Source: Spirosoma sp. 48-14
GTDB lineage: Bacteria; Bacteroidota; Bacteroidia; Cytophagales; Spirosomataceae
Length of the DNA: 64,000 nucleotides
Assembly (NCBI RefSeq): GCF_001898575.1
Contig: NZ_MKUD01000001.1
Coordinates: 187,557 to 251,556 of the forward strand
Direction: 5' to 3'
In this document: positions 16,799 to 25,356 of the stretch, one piece after another
Position numbering within the stretch: the first letter of the stretch is position 1
Layout of the letters: every line of letters begins with the position of its first letter
Program-made: the position numbers and the translations under genes
The notes under the pieces: generated by a model
Told to the model about the DNA's origin: nothing
Database searches by the model: none
The model's input: the letters and a program-made list of their open reading frames with translations, nothing else

Positions 16799-16869
16799 AT
16801 GATTGAATAGTTGAATAGTTGAATAGTTGAATAGTTGGCGCATATTTATTCAATCATTCAGTCATTCAA
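16787..16869. repeat. Hairpin of 8-bp TGAATRRY units overlapping the AraC gene end
   Basis: Perfect 22-base inverted arms lie at 16787-16808 and 16848-16869. The left arm begins in the coding sequence (last codons TTG AAT GAC TGA). Both arms are made of 8-base steps related to TGAATGAT, and the left arm runs into four exact tandem copies of TTGAATAG at 16803-16834, inside the loop. It follows the AraC gene and may end its transcript, but there is no T tract. Confidence 0.85.
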
Positions 16870-16977
16870 TCATCGCTCCGGCGACCCGGTCAACATTAAT
16901 AACACGTCCAACTGGATTTAGGCAGACGATTGCTTTGTGCTTGTTTACGAGAATTGCCTCAAAAACGCTAAAACACG

Positions 16978-17655
16978 GTGCAACACAAACCAGTCATTGA
17001 ACTCATCGGCGTAACCAAATCCTTTACGCTGGCGTCAGGTACATTCCAGGCATTGAAGCAGGTGTCGCTAAGCATTCCAGCGAGTCAGCTAATAGCCATA
17101 ACCGGGAAATCGGGTAGTGGCAAATCGACACTCCTCAACCTCATTACCGGCATCGATAAACCCACCACGGGAAGTATAACCGTCAACGATGTTCGGATCG
17201 ATAAACTATCCGAAAGTGCATTGGCCTCCTGGCGTGGTCGGAATATCGGGGTGGTGTTTCAGTTCTTTCAACTCCTGCCAACGCTGACCATTCTGGAAAA
17301 TGTGATGCTGCCCATGGAATTTTGCGATCGCTACCCAAAAGCCGAGCGCAAAAATCGGGCACTCCAGCTACTCGAACAGGTAGACATCCGCGATCAGGCC
17401 AATAAGTTTCCAGCGGCTCTGTCGGGTGGGCAACAGCAGCGGGCAGCTATTGCCCGGGCTTTGGCCAACGATCCTCCAATCATCGTTGCCGACGAACCGA
17501 CCGGCAATCTGGATTCACAAACCGCTTCGGCTATTTTCCAGCTTTTTGCCAAACTGGCTCAGGCCGGCAAAACAGTTATTGTGGTCACGCACGAAAAAGA
17601 GTTCTCAGCCTGGTTCAAACATACCATCGCTATTTCGGACGGTGTAATTGATTAA
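16978..17655 (+). CDS. ABC transporter ATP-binding protein (LolD/MacB type)
   Basis: A 225-residue ATPase with a GTG start at 16978. Motifs: Walker A GKSGSGKST (about residues 42-50), Q-loop in VFQFFQLLPT, signature LSGGQQQRAAIARAL, Walker B IIVADEPTGNLDSQ and the switch histidine in VVTHE. This is the class that partners FtsX-type permeases and drives mechanical transfer or export rather than import. The permease follows 86 bases downstream on the same strand. Confidence 0.94.
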   Translation: MQHKPVIELIGVTKSFTLASGTFQALKQVSLSIPASQLIAITGKSGSGKSTLLNLITGIDKPTTGSITVNDVRIDKLSESALASWRGRNIGVVFQFFQLLPTLTILENVMLPMEFCDRYPKAERKNRALQLLEQVDIRDQANKFPAALSGGQQQRAAIARALANDPPIIVADEPTGNLDSQTASAIFQLFAKLAQAGKTVIVVTHEKEFSAWFKHTIAISDGVID

Positions 17656-17741
17656 ACACGGAAGTACAGCGTACACATAGGTAGCCGATTGCTAAAAACG
17701 CTATGCTCTCCATGTCGCTGTGCCAACAAAATCTACCCCTC

Positions 17742-20144
17742 ATGAAAATCAGCTATTTAAAAGTCCTTCGGGACCTTACATCAGACTATACCAAGAATAG
17801 TATGCTGGTCCTGTCGATTGCGATTGGCGTATTTGGCATTGGTTGTATACTGGGTGGCTATTCGGTATTAAGCCGGGAAATGACCACCAATTATACCAGT
17901 ACCCTACCAGCTTCAGCTACTATCGAACTCGACGACTCCATTCCACGTAGCCTGGTCGATCGTGTCAAACGATTACCCGTTGTCAAAGAAGCTGACCGAC
18001 GCGCTACGCTTATGGCCCGAATGTACGTCAATGGTAGATGGTATCCACTGCTACTTTTTGTTATTGATCGATTCGATGACCTGCGAATCAGTACGTTCCA
18101 TCATCTGTCGGGCGCAACAGAACCTGCGTTAGGCACCATGCTAGTCGAGCGAACAGCGCTGAGCATGATGGAGGCTAAGGAAGGTGCTACCTTAACCGTC
18201 AAAACCCAGCCAGGCGGCCCGAAATCCGTACGCATTGCGGGTACGGTTCATGACCCGGCGCTGGCTCCAGCCTGGCAGGAACAGGCTGGTTATGGCTACA
18301 TTACGTTGGAAACCCTGCACTGGCTTGGCGAAACTCAGTCGTTCGATCAGCTTAAAATACAGGTTGCGTCGGACGGCGACTCGGCCCCGCGCATCACCGA
18401 GCAGGCCCAGACGGTATCGGCATGGCTCGCTAAACAGGGCTACAAGGTGGGTGAAATTCAGGTACCCCCACCGAATCGGCATCCTCACCAAAGTCAGATG
18501 AGTTCGATCATGACCATCTTTATCGTGTTCAGCTACCTGATTTTACTGCTCGGCTCCATTCTGGTTGCAACATCGATAGCAACGCTCATGGTCAAACAGG
18601 TTCGTCAGATTGGCGTCATGAAAACAATTGGCGCTACGTCTGGCCAGATTGCAGGGCTTTACCTGTTTATGATCCTTATACTCTGCACCGTTGCACTGGT
18701 AATCGGTATACCACTTAGCCGAATGGCCGCTTCGGTGTTGTATACCCGCATTGCCAACCTCCTCAATCTGGAACTAACCGACACCCGCATTCCAGCCTGG
18801 GTGCTTCTGTTACAAATAGCCACGGGCTTGCTGATTCCGTTGCTGGTAACAGCCTTTCCGGTTATTCGGGGGAGCCGTTTACCCATCCGCAAGGCGCTGG
18901 ACAATTATGGGGTATCGCAGTCGGGCCAAACTGGGGCATCGTGGCTTGCTCCACTGTCGTCGATCCGCTTTCTGGGCGAAACGTTCCTGCTCTCGTTGCG
19001 CAATGTGTTTCGGCAACGTACCCGGCTTGCGATGACCCTGGGCCTCCTGGCGGCTGGCGGTGCTATGTTTATGACCGCCCTGAACGTATCGTCGGCCTGG
19101 GATACCAATCTCCGTCGGATATATACCCAACGACTCTACGACCTCGACATTCGATTAACGAATCCCACGCAGGCCAGTGAAGCCATTGCCCAACTCACTC
19201 ATCTGAAGGGCGTCAGACAGATCGAAGTGGGTTACTTTGCTCCTGCCTCAATGGCCCGGCAAGGTTCGTTTGCCGTTACCCATACCTATCCCGATAAGGG
19301 GCATGGTAGCTTTACAATTCAGGCGCTACCCGTTCCAACCAGATTGTTGAACCCTACGATATTAGAAGGTCAGTGGTTGCAAAACCGAACCGCAAATGAG
19401 GTTGTACTGAACCAGTTAGCCCGTAAAAAAGAACAGAAAATTGGCGACAGTCTGATACTCTCTATCGCAGGAAAACCAACGGCCTGGCGAATTATTGGCT
19501 TTACCGAAGATGTGGGCTCTCCCGCTACAGCTTATGTTTCTGCAGAAGCCTTTGCAAAAATCAGCCCACCCACAGGCCGTACCACCATGCTTCGTATAGC
19601 CTTTACTAACCGCGACAGAACGTATGCCAAACCGAAAATTAACGAGATTGAAAACCGGCTTGAGCAGGCAGGTATCGCTGTTCGGTCGAGTGTGCCAGTT
19701 TGGTTGTTGCACAATGCCATAGCCGCTCACATGAAAATTCTGGTAAACTCGCTACTGGCTATGGCGATTCTGATGGCGCTGGTCGGTACGCTGGGCTTAC
19801 TATCTACCATGAGCATGAATGTGCTGGAACGAACGCGTGAAATTGGCGTAATGCGGGCCATTGGCGCTACGCCTACCCGTATCCACAAGCTGATTATGTG
19901 GGAAGGCTTGGCCATCGGTGGGCTCAGCCTAACTCTGGGCTTTATTTTCTCCTTACTGCTATCCACTTACCTCGGACGTTTCATTGGTCAAATGGCTTTT
20001 CGTACGCCATTGAGCCTGACCATTTCACCACTGGCGTTTGGGATATGGGTTAGTATTGTTGGGATTGGCTCCTACCTGGCCACTGTTTACCCTGCCCGAC
20101 GCGCCAATCGACTCACCACACGCGAAGCACTGGCTTATGAATAA
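17742..20144 (+). CDS. ABC transporter permease with two FtsX domains
   Basis: About 800 residues from the ATG at 17742 (MKISYLKVLRDLTSDYTKNS); an ATG at 17703 is in frame and would add 13 residues that do not look conserved. Order: first helix then a periplasmic MacB-type domain, FtsX domain 1 (about 255-385, ending with VRQIGVMKTIGATSGQI), a second periplasmic domain, and FtsX domain 2 (about 660-790, with LERTREIGVMRAIGATPTRI). The duplicated organisation resembles LolE/YknZ-like permeases of lipid, lipoprotein or drug export systems. It is in one operon with the ATPase; a strong inverted repeat follows its stop. Confidence 0.92.
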   Translation: MKISYLKVLRDLTSDYTKNSMLVLSIAIGVFGIGCILGGYSVLSREMTTNYTSTLPASATIELDDSIPRSLVDRVKRLPVVKEADRRATLMARMYVNGRWYPLLLFVIDRFDDLRISTFHHLSGATEPALGTMLVERTALSMMEAKEGATLTVKTQPGGPKSVRIAGTVHDPALAPAWQEQAGYGYITLETLHWLGETQSFDQLKIQVASDGDSAPRITEQAQTVSAWLAKQGYKVGEIQVPPPNRHPHQSQMSSIMTIFIVFSYLILLLGSILVATSIATLMVKQVRQIGVMKTIGATSGQIAGLYLFMILILCTVALVIGIPLSRMAASVLYTRIANLLNLELTDTRIPAWVLLLQIATGLLIPLLVTAFPVIRGSRLPIRKALDNYGVSQSGQTGASWLAPLSSIRFLGETFLLSLRNVFRQRTRLAMTLGLLAAGGAMFMTALNVSSAWDTNLRRIYTQRLYDLDIRLTNPTQASEAIAQLTHLKGVRQIEVGYFAPASMARQGSFAVTHTYPDKGHGSFTIQALPVPTRLLNPTILEGQWLQNRTANEVVLNQLARKKEQKIGDSLILSIAGKPTAWRIIGFTEDVGSPATAYVSAEAFAKISPPTGRTTMLRIAFTNRDRTYAKPKINEIENRLEQAGIAVRSSVPVWLLHNAIAAHMKILVNSLLAMAILMALVGTLGLLSTMSMNVLERTREIGVMRAIGATPTRIHKLIMWEGLAIGGLSLTLGFIFSLLLSTYLGRFIGQMAFRTPLSLTISPLAFGIWVSIVGIGSYLATVYPARRANRLTTREALAYE

Positions 20145-20149
20145 TCGGC

Positions 20150-20190
20150 TTTACTGCTCGTCTGCGATTTTATTGCAGACGAGCAGTAAA
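20150..20190 (+). terminator. Perfect 16-bp hairpin after the FtsX permease
   Basis: Arms 20150-20165 (TTTACTGCTCGTCTGC) and 20175-20190 are perfect complements around a 9-base loop, starting five bases after the permease stop. No T run follows the stem, so termination may depend on the stem alone. Confidence 0.6.
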
Positions 20191-20239
20191 ACATCATGTG
20201 GATTTAGGATTAATTAATTCATGGGAGTACGGTTTGCGT

Positions 20240-20247
20240 TAACTTTG
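20240..20247 (+). promoter_or_regulatory. Candidate -7 element of the cyanophycinase-like gene
   Basis: TAACTTTG fits the Bacteroidota -7 consensus TAnnTTTG, 40 bases before the ATG at 20288. I do not see a convincing -33 TTTG at the right distance, so this is a half-supported promoter. Confidence 0.35.
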
Positions 20248-20287
20248 GTAATGTGTCGAGTACACGATAACCAAACGACAATCTGAC

Positions 20288-21181
20288 ATGAAAAAGCACT
20301 TCGTCTACCTCTTTTTTCTCCTGCTGATAAGCCACATAAGTCGGTCGCAGACGCCCTCCACATCACCAACTGTTGGACCCGAGCAGGGTTCACTGATGAT
20401 CGTTGGTGGTGGGGCTATGGGGCCCGAACTCTGGAACAAATTCGTTGAACTGGCGGGAGGCCCCGACAAAGCCGACATTATCATTATCCCGACAGCCGGG
20501 GAAGATTCAGCCGCCAGCAGCGCCCCCCGCGAAAAAGAGAAGCTAACGAGCCTGGGCGTAAAAAATATCACCATCCTGCACACTCGCGATCCGAAAGTAG
20601 CGAATCAGGAATCGTTTGTAGCCCCGCTTCGAAAAGCCACTGGCATCTGGTTCGTAGGCGGTCGACACTGGCGACTGGCTGATTCGTATCTGAACACCCT
20701 GGCTCATAAAGAATTCAATGCATTGCTTAGTCGGGGTGGGATTATTGGTGGCACCTCAGCCGGGGCCACTATTCAGGGGTCATTTATGGTTCGGGGCGAT
20801 ACCAAAGGCAATTCAATCATGGTTGGCGATCATACCCAGGGGCTCGACTTTATTCATAACGTTACCATCGACCAGCATGTAATGCGCCGGAATCGTCAGT
20901 TCGACCTGATTGATGTGATCAAAACCCGACCTGAACTCCTTGGCATCGGTATCGACGAGGGGACGGCTATTCTCGTCCAGAAAAATACGTTTGAAGTACT
21001 GGGAGCCTCGTATGTAGGCATTTACGAAGCGGGGCAGATTGCCAGCAGTGCCAAATATCCATCAGGGATGAACAGTACGGGCGGCCCCTTTTACTACCTG
21101 AGCAAAGGCCAGAAGTTTGATCTCAAAACGCGCAAAGTTATTTCTACCCAACCCACTCGTACCAACGAACCCGCGAAATAA
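20288..21181 (+). CDS. Cyanophycinase-like peptidase (family S51), exported
   Basis: A 297-residue protein with a signal peptide (MKKHFVYLFFLLLISHISRS). The serine nucleophile lies in GGTSAGATIQGS, the nucleophile elbow of S51 peptidases, after GIWFVGGRHWRL. DQHVMRRNRQFDLIDVI and IGIDEGTAILVQ are also typical of the cyanophycinase branch. The known activity is cleavage of the Asp-Arg storage polymer to dipeptides; in an organism without evidence here of polymer synthesis it may act on other peptides outside the cytoplasm. Confidence 0.87.
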   Translation: MKKHFVYLFFLLLISHISRSQTPSTSPTVGPEQGSLMIVGGGAMGPELWNKFVELAGGPDKADIIIIPTAGEDSAASSAPREKEKLTSLGVKNITILHTRDPKVANQESFVAPLRKATGIWFVGGRHWRLADSYLNTLAHKEFNALLSRGGIIGGTSAGATIQGSFMVRGDTKGNSIMVGDHTQGLDFIHNVTIDQHVMRRNRQFDLIDVIKTRPELLGIGIDEGTAILVQKNTFEVLGASYVGIYEAGQIASSAKYPSGMNSTGGPFYYLSKGQKFDLKTRKVISTQPTRTNEPAK

Positions 21182-21185
21182 AAAA

Positions 21186-21214
21186 CAGTCAGGGGCCGAT
21201 CTAGCTCCTGACTG
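21186..21214 (+). terminator. Hairpin after the cyanophycinase-like gene
   Basis: CAGTCAGG (21186-21193) pairs with CCTGACTG (21207-21214) four bases after the stop. The stem is short and lacks a T tract. Confidence 0.45.
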
Positions 21215-21247
21215 TGGCGTGTGCTGTCGATTACTCATAACCGACAG

Positions 21248-21298
21248 GGTGAGGTTTCTCAAAACCGAACGACGCACAAGGTTTTGAGAAACTTCACC
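21248..21298. repeat. Dispersed palindromic element, copy 1
   Basis: GGTGAGGTTTCTCAAAACC (21248-21266) pairs with 21280-21298, with one mismatch in 19, around the 13-base loop GAACGACGCACAA. The core GGTTTCTCAAAACCGAACGA recurs at 29239-29258 in a similar hairpin. A small palindrome, AGATGC-TT-GCATCT, follows at 21303-21316. It is intergenic, between the 3' ends of two convergent genes. Confidence 0.8.
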
Positions 21299-21360
21299 TA
21301 TTAGATGCTTGCATCTGACCGCACAAAAAGATCAATGCCAGATAACACTTGCCCAGATTA

Positions 21361-22047
21361 TTAAACCAACACCGTTTTCAGGAGTTGCTCCAGAATGAGC
21401 CGTCCGTCGGTATTGCCAAGAACGGAGTCGGCGGCCCGTTCGGGGTGGGGCATCATACCGAACACATTTTTAGCCTTATTACTCACTCCGGCGATATTTT
21501 CTAAACTACCGTTGGGGTTAGCCGATTCGGTTACAACACCCGATTCATCGCAGTAACGGAACAGAACCTGGTCATTATCATTGAGCGCCTTCAACGTATC
21601 GGCATCGGCAAAATAGCGACCATCGCCATGCGCAATGGGGATTTTGTAGGCTGCCTTATCCAGCCCAGCCGTCAGCAGTGCGTCCTTCGATTCAGGCTTG
21701 AGATAAATGTTTTTACAAACATACTTCTGGCTGCTGTTCTGAAGCAAAACACCCGGCACCAGACGTGCTTCGGCCAAAATCTGGAAGCCATTACAGATAC
21801 CCATCAGATAACCACCCCGATTGGCATGGGCAATTACTTCGTTCATAATGGGCGAAAAACGAGCAACAGCCCCTGTACGCAGGTAATCACCGTAAGAGAA
21901 ACCACCCGGCAGGATGATAAAATCACAACCTTGCAGGTCATGGTCCTTATGCCAGAGTTTGATAACCTCCTGGTCCATCAATTTCAGAACATCGACAGCA
22001 TCCTGATCACAGTTCGAGCCGGGGAATACAACAACACCGAATTTCAT
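21361..22047 (-). CDS. purQ: Phosphoribosylformylglycinamidine synthase subunit PurQ
   Basis: The glutaminase subunit of the fourth step of purine synthesis, supplying ammonia to PurL. About 228 residues from the ATG at 22047 (MKFGVVVFPGSNCDQDAV), the family's usual start; the open frame extends 15 codons into an octamer repeat and should not be used. The class I amidotransferase triad is visible: nucleophile Cys in MGICNGFQILAEA and His-Glu in MMPHPERAAD. The stand-alone form implies a separate PurL and PurS elsewhere. Confidence 0.96.
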   Translation of the reverse strand: MKFGVVVFPGSNCDQDAVDVLKLMDQEVIKLWHKDHDLQGCDFIILPGGFSYGDYLRTGAVARFSPIMNEVIAHANRGGYLMGICNGFQILAEARLVPGVLLQNSSQKYVCKNIYLKPESKDALLTAGLDKAAYKIPIAHGDGRYFADADTLKALNDNDQVLFRYCDESGVVTESANPNGSLENIAGVSNKAKNVFGMMPHPERAADSVLGNTDGRLILEQLLKTVLV

Positions 22048-22050
22048 AGT

Positions 22051-22139
22051 GGCGAAAGAGCGAAAGAGTGATTGAGTGAAAGAGCGATACATTGAACCAG
22101 CCTCATTCGCTCATTCGCTCTTTCGCTCTTTCACTCAAT
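22051..22139. repeat. Hairpin of 8-bp GAGYGAAA units upstream of purQ
   Basis: Perfect 17-base arms at 22071-22087 and 22123-22139 enclose 35 bases; the left side (22051-22087) and right side (22101-22139) are both runs of the octamer GAGYGAAA or its complement. It fills the gap between purQ and the metallophosphatase gene upstream, and lies within what would be the purQ leader. The same octamer makes the hairpin between susC and susD. Confidence 0.85.
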
Positions 22140-22155
22140 TACAAAGGTACGGACT

Positions 22156-23082
22156 TTACTTTACTTCAACGGCGGTTCCGCTATTCGAAACCGCTTTTCC
22201 TCGCTCAAAAGTGAGGTCAATACGGCCCAGATTAATGCCTGCGAAACCAACCTGATTAATCCAGACAGGCTGACCGTCCATGTTATTGACCGCCACGGGC
22301 GCATCCAGAAACGTGTGCGTATGTCCGCCAATGATCAGATCGATGTTCCGGCTTTTACCAGCCAGTACGTTGTCCGACACGGTGGCGTCATTGTATTTGA
22401 ATCCGAGGTGCGACAGACAAATTACATAGTCGCATTTTTTGTCGTTCCGAAGCTGCGCGGCCATGTCATTGCCAATCTCAACCGGATCGAGGTATTTTGT
22501 TTCTTTGTAAGCGTCTTTCGGAATCAGTCCGGCGGGTTGGATACCTAACCCGAAAACCCCTATCCGAATACCGTCCTTGTCAAATAGTTTAAACGGCATG
22601 GTTTTACCATCCATAACCGTGTTTTTGAAATCGTAATTGGCAATCAGCAAGGGAAAGCTGGCTTTACCAAACTGCGTCACCATATTGTCGATCCCCCCGT
22701 CAAAATCGTGGTTACCAATGGTTCCGGCATCATACCCCAGTTTGTTCATGGCCAGAATTTCAGGCTCCCCTTTGTACAGGTTAAAGTAGGGCGTTCCCTG
22801 AAAAATATCCCCCGCGTCGAACAGCAGCACATTGCTTTGCTCCTGGCGAATTTTCTGAATCAGCGTAGCCCGACGCGCCACGCCACCTTTTCCGGCATTG
22901 CGGCTCCCATCCATCGGAAACGGGTCCAGCCGACTATGTACATCGTTGGTATGCAGTATGGTTAGTGAGGTTGGCTTGCGATAGCCCGTACTGGCCAACA
23001 CATCGGGAGCCACCGAACCAACAACGGCAGCTGTGCCCAGTAATTTCAGGAACTGGCGTCTATTCGATGCTAATGCGTCCAT
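22156..23082 (-). CDS. Tat-exported metallophosphatase (5'-nucleotidase N-terminal domain)
   Basis: A 308-residue calcineurin-like phosphoesterase. It opens with a twin-arginine signal, NRRQFLKLLGTAAVVGS. The metal-binding motifs are all present: LHTNDVHSRLDPFP, LLFDAGDIFQGTPYF, IGNHDFDGG and IIGGHTHTF. It ends at about the point where UshA-type 5'-nucleotidases begin their C-terminal specificity domain, and that domain is encoded by the gene just upstream, with which it overlaps by 23 bases. Together they would hydrolyse nucleotides in the periplasm. Confidence 0.9.
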   Translation of the reverse strand: MDALASNRRQFLKLLGTAAVVGSVAPDVLASTGYRKPTSLTILHTNDVHSRLDPFPMDGSRNAGKGGVARRATLIQKIRQEQSNVLLFDAGDIFQGTPYFNLYKGEPEILAMNKLGYDAGTIGNHDFDGGIDNMVTQFGKASFPLLIANYDFKNTVMDGKTMPFKLFDKDGIRIGVFGLGIQPAGLIPKDAYKETKYLDPVEIGNDMAAQLRNDKKCDYVICLSHLGFKYNDATVSDNVLAGKSRNIDLIIGGHTHTFLDAPVAVNNMDGQPVWINQVGFAGINLGRIDLTFERGKAVSNSGTAVEVK

Positions 23083-23800
23083 CCGTTGTGGGTGTTATAG
23101 GTTGCCCGGTTTTGCCGCGCTGACGAACATAGTCGATGAGTGCATCCCGGATTAAGTAATTTATATCTTCGCGTTTGACAGCTTTTTTCAGAAAATCGGT
23201 ATTATCGCCCCCATTGGCAATGTAATCACTCAGTGCAACCGTATAGGTTTCGTTTGGCTGAAGTGTACGACCGTTGGTAAACGTAACCGACTGTACCTGC
23301 TTATCATGCAGGGTTATCTTGACGCCCCCCATAACCAGTCCATGCCCGTCAGCAAAATGATTCAGAAACTGCCTGAGCATATCGCCCGTAAGCGTAAGCA
23401 CAACCAGCTGATTATCGAAGGGCATTACACCAAAAACAGACCCAGTTGTAATAGATCCTTTCGGTAAATTATCCCGAATGCCACCATAGTTGAGGTGTGA
23501 GCAATCGATTGGTTTGCCGTAGCGCTGCGACGCCTGTTGAAGTAGCGCATCCGTAAGCAGGTCATTGAGCGGCCCCTCCGGCAATTTTTTTTCGATGGGC
23601 GCCGTTGAGGTAGCCAGCACCGCGTTCATCGTTTGGTCGAGCTTCTGCCGATATGGCTGGAGAAAGCTGTTGAGACTTGGGTCGGATACTGCCGCCAGTG
23701 AATCGACGCCGATTCGGTTGGCAGTTCGGTTTGTCAGATGATAACCCGACTTACAGGCCGATAAGATGGCCAAAGTCAGGATAAGAACATATTTTTTCAT
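23060..23800 (-). CDS. 5'-nucleotidase C-terminal domain lipoprotein
   Basis: About 246 residues from the ATG at 23800 (MKKYVLILTLAILSACKSGY), where LSAC is a lipobox, so the protein is membrane anchored. The body is the C-terminal substrate-binding domain of 5'-nucleotidases: NYGGIRDNLPKGSITTGSVFGVMPFDNQLVVLTLTG and NETYTVALSDYIANGGDNTDF. No phosphoesterase motifs are present. It is transcribed before, and overlaps, the gene for the catalytic domain, so the two parts of a normally single polypeptide are separate and in reverse order. Confidence 0.87.
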   Translation of the reverse strand: MKKYVLILTLAILSACKSGYHLTNRTANRIGVDSLAAVSDPSLNSFLQPYRQKLDQTMNAVLATSTAPIEKKLPEGPLNDLLTDALLQQASQRYGKPIDCSHLNYGGIRDNLPKGSITTGSVFGVMPFDNQLVVLTLTGDMLRQFLNHFADGHGLVMGGVKITLHDKQVQSVTFTNGRTLQPNETYTVALSDYIANGGDNTDFLKKAVKREDINYLIRDALIDYVRQRGKTGQPITPTTDGRISIE

Positions 23801-23926
23801 AGGCATCTGCAAGTTCGGAAACTCTTGCGTATCCTGCATTAATAAATTGTTTTTAGTTCTTTACCTGAGGATTAAAATATACTTCTAGCGTTAACGAACT
23901 CGCGTCAGCCAGCTACCACCAGCCTG

Positions 23927-25075
23927 TTAAATGGTGCTGCCCGGTAGGGTAATCGTTGTTGGTTCGGGCTTGTAGCCCACTTTTCGGATACGACCGAAGC
24001 CACCCAGACCAATCTGTAGATTAATCAGACCACCCGAAAAAGGCTTATCATCGAGGATGGGACTGTAGGATAATTTGGTTCGTATAAACCAGAAGCTTAC
24101 TTCGGTACGATCATTTTTGGGAGCGTTATTTCCAAGTTTTATGTCAAAAGCCAGGCCTGCGGTGGGCGCGTGACTTAGCAAGGATAGTCCCTGGTAGCGT
24201 TCGTCTTTCCGATCGCGGGGCGACAAATCAAACAAGAGATAACCCAGATACGGAATAATTCGGGTTCGCGGACCATCATGTACAATGCGCCCCAACCCCG
24301 CTTCGAACAACATAGGGCTGATAGGCATATCTTTTTCCCAAGTCTGATTCTGATGCGAAAAGCCTTGCCGTAACGTGCCATTATACAGCGTAGGATGCAG
24401 CATCAGCATGGTTCGTTGAAAGGCAATGTCGATTCCAAACACAACGCCCCCCGCCGAACGAATGGTTTGCGCTAAGGGGCCGGTTGCCAGGATGCCACCA
24501 CCGCCAAAAAAGACCCCGTAGCCTATTTTTGAGGCCCGGTAGATGGTTACCAGGTCGGGTGTGTCGTGCAGCCGTTGAACCACCTGTTTCTCCCAGCGCA
24601 GCAACGCTTCCTGATCATCGCCCCCACCCGTTTCGGCCCGAAACAGGTTGACCTCCGCTCCCAGTTCGGAGTTTGTCAGGTACTCAATCTGCCGGGCCTG
24701 TTGTTTAAATCGACGATCCGCACCCAGGGCAATTAGTTTGGCCTTCATCTGGCGGGTGTGCACTTCAACCAGATCAAACAGCACCTGATTATACGCCAAT
24801 GTCCGCTCGTTACGAGCTGTTTCCGACACCCAGGATAGATTACGGAACATCAGGCAAAACGCTTCGACGGCCGGTTGCCCCCAAAGCGATGTAGGCCGAA
24901 CCTCATACCCAATTTGATAATAAAACTCTGAGCCCCCTAAACCGGGCTGGGTAGGCGAGTGGAAATCGGATAATTCCAGACGACGGGTTGCACTCCAGTG
25001 CAGCGTGTCGATAGTCACCTGCCCCGAAACGAGAAAGGGAAACAACAACAGTACAAGGAGTAGACGTTTCATCAT
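23927..25075 (-). CDS. Secreted protein of unknown function
   Basis: A 382-residue protein with a signal peptide (MMKRLLLVLLLFPFLVSGQ). The N-terminal part has LELSDFHSPTQP and RTLAYNQVLFDLVEVHTRQM, which recalls the DUF922 style of secreted protease-like proteins (EHEQ.HFD..E) but with the histidines missing, so no metal site is visible. The second half, from about residue 180, alternates short hydrophobic strands with glycine-rich turns (GYGVFFGGGGILATGP, GGLINLQIGLGGFG) and could be a small outer-membrane barrel. The product is unassigned. Confidence 0.65.
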   Translation of the reverse strand: MMKRLLLVLLLFPFLVSGQVTIDTLHWSATRRLELSDFHSPTQPGLGGSEFYYQIGYEVRPTSLWGQPAVEAFCLMFRNLSWVSETARNERTLAYNQVLFDLVEVHTRQMKAKLIALGADRRFKQQARQIEYLTNSELGAEVNLFRAETGGGDDQEALLRWEKQVVQRLHDTPDLVTIYRASKIGYGVFFGGGGILATGPLAQTIRSAGGVVFGIDIAFQRTMLMLHPTLYNGTLRQGFSHQNQTWEKDMPISPMLFEAGLGRIVHDGPRTRIIPYLGYLLFDLSPRDRKDERYQGLSLLSHAPTAGLAFDIKLGNNAPKNDRTEVSFWFIRTKLSYSPILDDKPFSGGLINLQIGLGGFGRIRKVGYKPEPTTITLPGSTI

Positions 25076-25294
25076 CCGACAAGTGAAGACAGCGTGTAAA
25101 TTTAGAAATAAGTACTTTATTCTAAAGTGATTAGTTGCACTTCAACCTTTAATAAACTATATAAACCTACTGATCCTTCAGGAAGTTTTCCCGAGATTGT
25201 ATCAGATGCCAGAAAACGGCCTGACCATAAGCTGTTTCGTTGTTTCAATACTAACAAAAAGTATGCAAAAAAGCGCGCAGTATTGCTTTAAGCG

Positions 25295-25338
25295 ATAAAC
25301 GGGAAAAAGGGGGTTGTGGCCCCCTTTTTCCCGTTTAT
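25295..25338 (-). terminator. Strong terminator of ahcY
   Basis: A perfect 19-base stem (25295-25313 with 25320-25338) closes a 6-base loop. It contains a run of five G and five A against five C and five T, then GTTTAT, and lies 19 bases after the ahcY stop on the minus strand. The remaining gap to the next gene (25076-25294) shows nothing else I can name. Confidence 0.85.
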
Positions 25339-25356
25339 ACGTTCGTCTACTTATTC

